DNA from: Liolophura sinensis
Lineage: Eukaryota; Mollusca; Polyplacophora; Chitonida; Chitonidae
NCBI RefSeq assembly: GCF_032854445.1
Contig: NC_088300.1
Span: 16,435,570 to 16,499,569, forward strand
DNA: 64,000 nucleotides
Direction of reading: 5' to 3'
Both the position numbers and the translations under genes were made by a program. Below, piece by piece: positions 25,201 through 37,200 of this stretch. Positions within the stretch are counted from its first letter, which is position 1, and each line of letters opens with the position of its first letter. The notes beneath the pieces are model-generated. The model was not told where the DNA came from, ran no database searches, and saw only the letters and a list, made by a program, of their open reading frames with translations.

Positions 25201-28200
25201 TCATAGATACACACAACACACCAATAAAACCCATGTAAACAACTTACAAATGTCACTCATATTCACAATTTACCAGTACAATTTCTTATACACAAAATCT
25301 GTATGCCCCAGGCGTCCTCAGCTCCAGAATACCTCACATCCATACAACCTCAGAATTCCACCTCAGTACAACCTTCCTGTACACCTCAGCCTTCAACATG
25401 CACACAACCTTCCTCCATAGGTCCACATCCATGCAAAATGCTTGTACACCTCAAACTTACACATCCATACAACCTGCCCAAACGCTTAAAAGTTCCACAC
25501 ACATACAGTGTACAACCTGCCTGTACACTTCAGATTTCCACTTTCATACAACTTGCCTGTACATCTCAGACTTCCACATCCATACAACCTTCCTGTACAC
25601 TTCAGACTTCCACATCCATACAATCTGCCTGTACACTTCAGATTTCCACATCCATACAACCTGCCTGTACACTTCAGATTTCCACATCCATACAATCTGC
25701 CTGTACACTTCAGATTTCCACATCCATACAATCTGCCTGTACACTTCAGACTTCCACATCCATACCATCTGCCTGTACACTTCAAATTTCCACATCCATA
25801 CAATCTGCCTGTACACTTCAGACTTCCACATCCATACAACTTGCCTGTACACTTCAAATTTCCACATCCATACAATCTGCCTGTACACTTCAGACTTCCA
25901 CATCCATACAATCTGCCTGTACACTTCAAATTTCCACATCCATACAATCTGCCTGTACACTTCAAATGTCCACATCCATACAACCTTCCTGTACACTTCA
26001 GACTTACACATCCATAGAATCTACCTGTACACTTCAAATTTCAACATCCATACAACCTGCCTGTACACTTCAGACTTCCACATCCATACAATCTGCATGT
26101 ACACTTCAGATTTCCACATCCACACAACCTGCCTGTACACTTCAGACTTCCAAATCTATACAACCTACCTGTACACTTCAGATTTCCACATCCATACAAT
26201 CTGCCTGTACACTTCAAATTTCCACATCCATACAACCTGCCTGTACACTTCAAATTTCCACATCCATACAACCTGCCTGTACACTTCAGACTTCCACATC
26301 CATACAATCTGCCTATACATTTCAAATTTCCACATCCATACAACCTGCCTGTACACTTCAGATTTCCACATCCATACAACCTGCATGTAAACTTCTGATT
26401 TCCACATCCATCCAAACTGTCTGCAAACTTCAGATTTCAACATCAACAAAACCTGCCTATACACATAAATTTCTACACTTCAGACTTACACATACATACA
26501 GCCTGTCTGTATACTTCCACCCTATGCATATAGATCACAATTCTAATTTTTCAATAGTTTCATTAGGCACATAACATGGGTGTTAACAATACAGGTACAT
26601 GCATCACGTACACCACAAGAAGGGAAGATACATGATTTTGCAACTGTCATTTACTCACAATTTAAATTTTTCAAAAATCTGCACATTTTATCGTATGTTC
26701 CTTTAAGTTTAATTTGTAAAGTGAATGAAGACCAGTAAGGTTTTTTCATGAAACTTTTTTCCATTAATTTATGGAAATATTCAGTTATCTCCCCTTGATT
26801 GCTGGTTTAGAGGTGTGGTTTAGAGTACACCCATGGCACACACTGCAAGGCTTATACAACAATCAAGATATAATATTAAAATATAACCATCAGTTCTTAT
26901 TAATTTCTTAATGCAAATTAATAAGATGGGTAATCACAATGTCGATCAATTTCAGAATGCAATTATATGCAACTGGCAGATACAAAATCAAGTTTGGAGT
27001 GATACTGGTGCAGACAAAGGAATCATATTTTCCCATATTTTTACTTTAACTTGCTTAAACATTATACAATCCATAAGAAAAACTAATACGATACCAAAAT
27101 GATACTGTGCCGAAGTTTTAAATGGCATATAATATATAACCATCATTGCCAAAATCAACTGAGAAAAGTTACTGACTGACAGATTGCACAGGAGACAAGT
27201 TAAACTGTGCGTCAAGTATAGGGACAAATTCAACAAGGGGAACGCACCAAACGCATGTAGAAGGCACAACCAGTTAGGTAAGATAGTGGGTTTGATTAGT
27301 AATTAACAAGCAGGTAAAAAGAAGGGATGCAAGAGGTGCCAATATTGGAAAGTTTTATAAGCACACTGAATTGACACTCACCACAAACTTTGCCAAAAAG
27401 CCCAGAATCAGGAGGGCAGTAGCAATAGAAGTCATCAATCCAGTCTACACAGCGCCCCCCATTCTTACAGGGATTTGGGGAACAGTCATCAATGTTCACA
27501 CGACAACTTGACCCATTAAAACCTAGGTAATACAAAATGTAATGCAGACTATAAAGTGCACATTTTAAAACAATGTTTTTAAAGAATGGAACAAATTATT
27601 TTTTACTTTTATACCAAACACGTCATTTTAAACAAATTTTTGAAAAGAATGTTTTACAATTTCCGCCTTATAATAATCAAATTTTAGCAAGCTGAAACGA
27701 TATGAGCTCACCTTTATTAACAACTTCATGAAAAATACTTAATAATAAATGACATTTTAGCCCTTAGAGAGAGTGAGTAAGTGCTCGGGGTTTAACATCG
27801 TACTCAACAATTTTTCAGTCATATGACGGCAAAGGAATCCTTAGGGTGTATGTAATGTGCCTTCTTCTTACAGGATGGATTTCCACCGCTCTTTTATCTA
27901 GTGCTGCTTCACTGAGACGATTTACCGAAGACAAGTAAGCTGCCCCGCCCAAGCCATTATACTGATACGGGTCAACCTGTCGTTGCACTATCCCTTTCAT
28001 GCTGAATGCCAAGCGAGGAAGTTACAACGTCCTCTTTTAAAGTCTTAGGTGTGACTCAACCCAGGATTGATCCTGGATCTACTGCTCCCAAAGTGGACGC
28101 TTTACCAACTGTGCTATCCAGGCCAGTTTTAGCCCTTAGATAATCCAATTGGAAAACAAGCGGAAATAGTAAGAAAAGTGTTTAACAAACTTTCTTTTTT

Positions 28201-31200
28201 ACAATCATTAGTGAAAACAGTTTGGAATGAAATCAAATCTAAATTTGATATTTCCTTAAAACTGTGACAAAAATCTTCACCAGTCTTACCTTTTGACAAC
28301 TCAGATTTATGTGAACTGTCTCTGAGCTGATTACAGCACACCTGGCACACTTACCTTTAGGACATTCACAGAAGTATGTGAGATCATCACGCTGTAAGCA
28401 TACACCCTCGTTGAAGCAGTAGTTGGTTCCGCATGGCACATACGGTAAACCAGGTAAAGTCTCATCTGACAACAGAGACAACTTTATGTGAGGGCAAGTC
28501 TATTCAAAGGAACACATATGCTCATTCTTCTTGTTGGGCACAGAAATACCACAAGCTTTTCAGAGAAGACATTAACGCATTGTTTGGACATCTTTCTGCT
28601 CTTTCATACAAATGTTCATACGCCAAAAAAAAGGTAAATTCTAGCCAATAAAAAAAGAGGATTAACACTGCCCACTAGGTATAAAGCATTTATTTCTTTA
28701 TTTGATATGAAATTAATGCTGTGTATCAAGAATTTTTCAATTACATGTATATGAAGGCAGTCAGGCTTATGGGCGGAGGAAACCAGCGTGCTGGAGGAAA
28801 CCAGAGTGCTGGAGGAAACCAGAGTACTGGAGGAAACCAGAGTGCTGGAGGAAACCAGAGTGCTGGAGGAAACCAGAGTGCTGGAGTAAATTATCAACCT
28901 TGCTATATGTAGGTACCTGACAAAACCATGACATACAGAATCAGCCAGAGACAGAGGCCATTGTGCGACATTTGTGTCTCTGTACAATAATCAACAGAGC
29001 TGAGAAAAGCAGTTCCTCCCAGGGCTAAGGGGGATAATCAAACTTACTGCAGATCTTCCCAGTGAGGGGAGGGGGGACAGTCACAGTAGAAATCATCTAT
29101 GGACCAGTCCAGACATCGGCCGTTGGCAAGACAGGGATTAGGATCACAGTTGTTCAAGTTCTGTTCACAGTTCACACCACTTGTTCCTATTCAATCCAAA
29201 CAAAGGTAAGTTATATCACACCTTAAATAGAGTTACATGCCAAGTCATTATTTTATGAGGGTCCTCCGTGGCTCAGTTGGTTAACGCGCTAGCGCAGCAT
29301 AATGACCCAGGAGCCCTCTCACCAATGCCGTCGCTGTGAGTTCAAGTCCAGCTCATGGGAAGGTCTGCCAGCAACCTGCGGGGGGTCGTGGGTTTCCCCC
29401 AAGCTCTGTCCAGTTTCCTCCCACCATAATGCCGGCCGTCGTCGTATAAGTGAAATATTCTTGAGACGGCGTAAAACATCAATCAAATAAATAAATAAAT
29501 TATTTATGATGTTTAAGATGTGGAAGAAGTACCAATTGTTCAGAAACAGTGACATGAAATTTCTCACACAAAATGACTGTCAACTGGTCAACCATTTCAC
29601 AGATGGTTTATTGATCATACTATGGAGAAAAACAGTTACAAAACATCAAAATATGCCCTTGATTTTTTACCTGATACATAATACTTTATTACCAGAAGAT
29701 ATCTGAACACTTTATATGTATATCCCTCGTTCCTAAGTCCTTTTGTGAACTAACCTGAGCAAGATCTTCCACTTAGAAAACTTACTTTAAGTTTTGTGAA
29801 AGTGGCTTTAAGGTCTTGTTGTCATCAAAGGCCAAATAAAATATGAAAGCCTCTGACAATGTTAACATTTACATGATACAGTTAGTAATAAAAACATAGT
29901 TAAAAATCAGATTTATGTCAACAAACCAAACACATCCAAACTTCTGACAGCCAGACTCACCTTTCATGCAGGCACACCTGTACCTGGTGATCTCGTCAAT
30001 ACAAATGCCCTGGTTAAGACATGGCCTGCTGGCACAGTCATCAATATTCGTCTGACAGTTAAACCCTGTGAAGCCAGGTAAACACTCACAGAGGTAGGTC
30101 CTACTGTCAACTTCCTAAAACATTTTGAGGTAGACTGTTAATTTGGAAGTTAACATTGGGCCACCAGTTCAATCCAAAATAATATCGTAACTAAGCTTTA
30201 TGACTTTCTTTGTCCAATCAGGGTTCCAACTACAGTTCAGCCCAAATCAGTATTTTTGACTGAAATAGGTATCATGTATGGTGTTCTGGCATGGTATTAC
30301 AGTCAGGTAGCACTTTAAGGTATCTCAACATTGACTGAAATCAACTAAAAATATGCTGGCATTCAAACCAATGAACCAAATGGACAGCTAGGTTAAGGTA
30401 TTTCACTGACCATAACATTGACATATAGAAATACATGTAATTACTTACAATGCATGTTCCTCCATTAAAACATTTCTTGTGACACAAAAAGCTCTGGAAA
30501 ACATAAAAAAAAGAATTTATTTCAGTGAAACTGTCAGTATGCATTATACAGTCATGGAAAAAATTATTAGACCACTCATATTTTCTTTGGTTTCTTGTTC
30601 ATTTTAATGCCTGGCAACCCTAAAGGTGTATAACCGAAGATTACAATGAATACGACAAAAATCCAGCTGATTCCATAATACTTTGTCGTATTTGATATGC
30701 TTTAAGGTCAGTTGTATTCCTAGGGTGTATGCGAGGCAATTTTCATGCTTTCCATTTACATGCAGACTTACATAAAGAGTGGTTTCCTGTTTACATGTAG
30801 GCTTACATAAATAGGGGTCTCTTGTTTATATATTAAGACGCAGCACAACTCGGTAGTTGTCAGCTCCCATAATGCCTAAAACGAAAGAATTATGTGGAGC
30901 CAGAAAGGCAGCCATCTTGGCACAGCTGGATACTGGATTGAGCGAGCGACGAGTGGCCAAAAAACTGAAGATCTCTAAGACAGCAGTTCATTACACCAAG
31001 AAAAAGCAAGCCGAACATGGTACTACAAAACTGCTAGCTGGTCGAGGCAGGAAACGTCTTTCTACCCCACGAGATGACCAAGCACTCATCCGGTCCTGTA
31101 TCAAGAATCGTCGTCAGACCTCCAGAGACCTTAGAAATGAGTGGGCATTGTCAACAAATGTGACTTGTTCAGCAAGAACAGTTCGAAACCGACTTCTTGA

Positions 31201-34200
31201 AGCTGGTCTAAAGTCGCACAGGGCACGGAAGAAGCCCTTCATCAACGAGAGGCAGCGGAAGGCCCGCTTGCGTTTTGCGAGGGATCACAAGAATTGGACT
31301 GTTGATGATTGGGCTAAAGTTCTCTTCAGTGATGAATCCAATTTTGAGTTGATGCCTACTCCAGCCAACTTACTGGTTAGGAGGAAGCCTGGGGAAGCCT
31401 ACAAACCAGACTGCCTTGCTCCTACTGTAAAGCATGGGGGTGGATCAGTGATGATCTGGGGTTGTTTCAGTATGGGTGGAACAGGACAGATGCAGTTGTG
31501 TGAAGGGAGAATGAACCAAGTCACATACAGAGCTACTCTTGAAAACAGTCTTCTTCCATCAGCTGCTAAACTCTTTCCTGGCTCGAATGACTGGATTTTC
31601 CAACAAGACAATGCCCCTTGCCACACGGCAAGGTCAGTTAAAACCTGGATAGAGAACCGGAACATTCGAACCATGAATTGGCCTGCTCAGTCACCTGATC
31701 TGAATCCAATTGAAAACCTGTGGAATATTATCAAGTTCAAAATGGAGAACCACAAGCCCAAAAACAAAGCAAATTTGTTCGAATTTTTGCAACAGGAATG
31801 GGCTGCTGTGACTGCAGGGCAATGTAACAAACTGGTGGAGAGCATGCCAAGGTGCATGGCTGCAGTCATCAAAAACAATGGGCATGCAATCAAGTACTAA
31901 CTCCCGTATGAGACTGAGAGTCATGTGACTACGTGACTAGGAGACAGGAGAAAAAATGAAATGCCAAAATGTTTTTGAGAATACAGTTGCCACATCTACA
32001 GATGTATGAACTTAAGTGATTTTGGTCATTGTCAAGAAAGTCATAGAGAACTGATAGATATCACCTCTTAAATAAAACCCTTATGAACTATTTCTGTTTT
32101 CATCACTTTCTTTGCCCAAACAAATGTTCCTTCAGTTGTGCAAGGTATTAAAATGAACAAGAAATGGGAGAAAGCAAGGGTGGTCTAATAATTTTTTCCA
32201 TGACTGTACATGTAACTGCAGTGCTAACATTTATTTGATTAGAGTTTTACACCGAGCTCAAGAATATTTCACTTATATGACAGCGGTTAGCATTATGGTG
32301 GAAGGAAACCCAAGATCATCGGCAGCTAGCTGGCAGAGCTTCCCACATGACGGGTGTGCAGTGTAAATACCCATTTACAGTAAAATGCTATATACCTGTT
32401 TATTAAAATTCGCAGTACAGATCTACTTATCATTCATTATTACATAGGGACTTGTGTTTACTGTTTTCAGCATACATGTAACAAGACAAAAAAACATGCT
32501 TTGTTCTCATCTATCAATGTAGATTCAGGCCAGAAATTTGAAATAACTTATGTGCATAAGTTTCTACATCTGCCTAGGATGATATAAATATAGTCAATCA
32601 CCTATAATTTCATGGAATTTTTCCCCAGCTAATAACCCTGATGTATTAAGTTTTTGGAAATCTCCTGGGAAATTTTATGTCATAAAAAATTCTGGGATAC
32701 TTACTGTATACCTAGAAAAAAAATTAAGACCAAAAAGTATGTAAAAAAAACTTCACTGACCACTCTGACAGAATTCCCCGTAAAAACCTTCCAAGCAGAC
32801 ACAGCTGAATTCTCCAGGTTCTCCTTCCAAACAGACGGCGCCATTGAAGCACGGACCAGAGGCACACTCATCAGTATCTGAAAACAGGCATCAGGCCAAA
32901 GATAATATTCACACATTGTTTGTAGGTATTATCAAAGCAAGATATACGATTACAAGGACAAGTATCTCCTCTTGATAGAGATGTTTAAATGGGTAAGCAT
33001 GTGAAGATTTGAATCAATGCATGATTTCCATAGCTTTATACCATGTCAAGTTACAAAATCTTTAAAAACTACTTATAAAACTTGAGGATGTGTGATTGGG
33101 TCAAAAAGTCAAGAATGGTTTATTTGTAGTGCCAGCAGTAAGGTTTACTGTGCAGCTGGCATAGGAAATCTGTACAGTGCTAGATATCTACCTCTCAAAA
33201 TTAGAGTTAACACCAAAAACTGTGGGACCTTGAGCTGGATATGAGCATGTAGCCAAAATGTGTCAAGAGCTGGGAAGACTGACTTAGATCACAAAGGCGC
33301 TGCAAAAAGGGCTGCATCCCTTAACTTTGTTACCTTGTGAAGCATGCTATTTGATAATGTTCTTAAAAGTACTGCACCCCCCCCCCCCCTGAAATGACCA
33401 CAAGGGAGGTATACAGATGTAACTGAAAAACAGTCTGATCACGTTAAAAAGCAGCTGTTTAAAACATCCTAAATTTCAGTTGGTTGCTATAGAAAAAAAC
33501 AGAAATCTGATCAAATCAGCCACATTCATTTTATAAAGTACTGAATGGGTGGACGGCCATGTGTCATACACAGGATTTCCACTTACGTCATTATGACAAG
33601 ACAGTGATATCCTAGTACAAAATAAAGTACAGTATGATAAGGCTGCAAGCCCATCTCTTAACCTGGATACATATGTGATAAAATTACTGGATACATATGT
33701 GCTAAAATTACCAACAGAATATCTGCGAAAGTTTACATCAAATATTGTTTAATTAGATTTCTATATTCTATATACCACCAGACATTTAAATGGGAAGAAT
33801 GACCTATACCATGCCATAAGGCACATTGTCACACAGAACAGGGCTAAGCTTTGGCCAGCATAAGTGACCTTGCCAAATGTCACTCTTGCACATCATGTAA
33901 CTTACCAAGTTCACAACTGTCACCTGAGGAACCCCTCGAGGACAGCGACATATGTACGAGCCTGGGGTCCCCTTCTACAACAGGTTCCTCCGTTCATGCA
34001 GGGATTACTGTCACACTCATTCACATCTGCAAGCAAAAAGTAAGGAATCAAGAACAGTCTAATCAGGCCTTGACCTTAGAACTTGAAAAAACTTTCCAAT
34101 TCATTAAATCAAAATCACAAAAGCACGAAAATTTAGATTAATACATAACATTTTGACATTTCAAATGGACTGTGGGTGTCAAGATTTGGAGACCAATCAC

Positions 34201-37200
34201 TGATTGATTAATTGAAATGGTGTTTAAGGCTATGATCAAGAGATTTTTTTTCACTTGAATGATGGCTTTAATGCTGAAGTAAACAAATCAAACACTACAG
34301 AGATGTTGAAATAAATTCTTATAACACCCTAGCTAACTGATAGTTTTACTTACCTATACCGCAGAGTACCCCCTGGTAGCCACTTGACATGCGCAGGTGA
34401 AGTTGCCAAATTGCCTCCCTTGAGTACAGATGCCATCATTTTCACTACGGATTTAGGTATGCACTCATTAACATCTGTCTGGCACTGTTTACCTGACCAC
34501 TCCTATAGGACAAGTGCAGGTGAAGCTTCCACCTGGCTGCCGATTACAGGGCCTCCATTACGACACGGCTCCGACTGACAGGCATTGATTTTCTATCTCA
34601 CACTTGCTCCCTCGGAACCGGCTGGGCAGGAGCACCTGTATACGCCAGGGCGAGGCTGGCTACATCTCCCACCATTCTTACATGGATTGGGATCCACTTC
34701 GTTAATATCTTCGCCACAGTTTGGACCTGAGTAGCCATCGCGACAGAGGCAGGTGTTACGTACCAGGTGGTCCCTGACTACAGAGACCACCGTTACGACA
34801 AGGTGAAGAGTCACACTCGTTAATATCCGTTCGACACTGAGTACCGTTAAAACCATTGGCACACCTGCAGAAGAAGGTACCAAGGCTCACCTTCATCACA
34901 GGTGGCCCCATTATAACATGGACGGGACTCACACTCATCTATGTCGATGTCACAGTTGCGGCCAGTGTAGCCAGGTCACACAGTTGCAGGTGTAGGCTGC
35001 AGGTCGGTTTCTGCAGGCAGCTGCCTCCATTGCGGCACGGCTGTGATGCGCAGTAATCTACCTCACCCTGACATGTCCTCCACCGCTAAATCCTGGCCTG
35101 CAGGTGCAAACAAATGTCCCCAGGGGGACCCTGGCGACATGTACCCCCATTTCGACAGGGGCGTCTCTTGACACTCGTCTATAATCCGTGTCGCAAATAA
35201 TTCCAGTGTATCCTGCCTTGCACTCCGCAACGGAATGAGCCAGGTGCCCCCTCCACACAGCGACCATTTCTACAGGGGTTTTTAGCACACTCGTTGATGT
35301 CTGTTTCACACCGCTGCCCTGTAAAGCCTGTGGAGCACATACAGTAAATCTTCCAGGTACAGCATTACTGCAGCTTCCTCCATTCTGACAGGGGAAAGAT
35401 TTCACACTCATCTTTGTCAATCTCGCATAATTCACCCTCATAGCCCACAGGACATTGACAGATGAACGTACCGGGGGTACCCTCCACACAGCGCCCCTCT
35501 AGCACATGGGTTAGGAAAACACTCATCTATATCCCCTCCACACTGCTCTCCGAAGAAACCCTTGGGGCACTCGCACTGGTAAGAACCGGGACGCCCTTGG
35601 GTGCAGGTGCCTGAGTAAGACATGGGTTGGAACAGGCACTCATCAATGTCAACCTCACAATTTACACCTGTGAATCCCTGAAGACATGTACAGGTGTAAT
35701 CCCCCTGCCAGATCCTCACAACTTGCCCCATTCTCACATGGCTGAGCAGTGAACACTCGTTTATGTCTCTCTGACACAGGTTACCAGAGAATCCCGCCTT
35801 GCAGTCGCAGACAAACTTACCGGGGGCACCCTCACGACACGACGCTCCATTCTGACACGGTCGACTTTCACATTCGTCAATATCTGAAAATTTAATAACA
35901 TTTCATATTTCAGAACAACTGGCACTATGTTATTGCACTTAGCATTCAGAAACAATTATACATAATTTTTTCATTAAAAATGTTTTGCATAATCCTGTTT
36001 TGAACCGTTATTTCAGCATTAATTGCATGCCAATAACAGAATTACACAAAACGCATTTTTAAAGAACCTAATTCATACTTTTATCGTTTTGATTTTTAAT
36101 TTGCAGGGCACATGTAGTGAAGAGGTATCTTTAAGAGTTCCTTGAATATGATGCACTGCAAATTAGCTTTGCTGTGCACAACTGCTAAAATAAAACCTAG
36201 ACAGGTAAAACCAAATATTGAAACATACATGTATTTAGAACAACTTAAATGTCCTGTAACAAAACAATGAAAATGCCAAAAAATGCCATTACTGACCAAA
36301 GTAATTCTTGGACCACGACATTTCCTTTACAAACTTTAAACTTTAAACACCTCACTCACCGGTTCATCCTTAAGTTTAGGTCTATAAAGAATACTGTGGC
36401 CACCGAACATGTTCCCGTTCAAACTTGTTCGCTCAATTACTTAAGTTTCGGGTAAAATGTCAGCGTCGACAAATAACAAGTTCTCTAATTAGCTGACATA
36501 GTATTTTGATTGTCACTCACGGTCAGTCAGAGGATATTGATTGACACAGACGACTGGTCAATAATGTTGACTCACCAATCTGACAAGTCTCCCCAGTGAA
36601 GCCAGAAGGACACAGACATTTGAATGAGCCAATCAGATCACTACAGGTGCCTCCATTTGCACATGGACCACTCTGGCAGTCATCGATACCTGAAGAAGTT
36701 AGCGCCATACATATGTAATTCATACAATGTTGGTTTCTTACAACTTAGCAAAGATTACTCACAATTTTGTATCTCATATTTACTTCTTAGTTGTCATGCA
36801 AACCACACATTAGCCAAGGTACTCATTTTACCTGATTTCTACTGATCTTACAAACATGAATCTGAGGTTCGTTCAGAATAATCTAATGGACAAATTTCAG
36901 TTTCAGCAGTAAAAGTAATATTTAATGGTCTCTAATTGCCTCCAAAGATGCATTTTGAGTGATTACAGTATACCTGTCCGACGTACCTAGCTCACAGTAA
37001 ACCCCTGTGTACTTTGGCTTGCACATACAGGTGACATTCTTATCTCCTTCTTCATAGCTGCACGTTGCCTCATTTTTACACGGCGCACTCAGGCAAGGAT
37101 CTGAAATACCATCACTTATATCAGCGTTCATGTGATATCATGTGATTTCATCTATGATAATGGTGAAATACAAAGAAATCTTCAGGTCATAAAAAGGCCG

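Noticed and set aside
25303-26574. 423-codon plus-strand ORF encoding 12-residue repeats
   Set aside because: It is the 36-bp minisatellite read in one of several open frames on both strands. It has no distinct start context or non-repeat domain and lies in an intron of an opposite-strand gene.
31399-31924. Minus-strand ORFs of 68-91 codons
   Set aside because: They are antisense shadows of the intact Tc1 transposase.
33906-35883. Calling the DSL/EGF gene a pseudogene
   Set aside because: Splice sites, flanking exons and exon lengths modulo three are consistent with a working gene plus local base errors. Kept as a finding instead.
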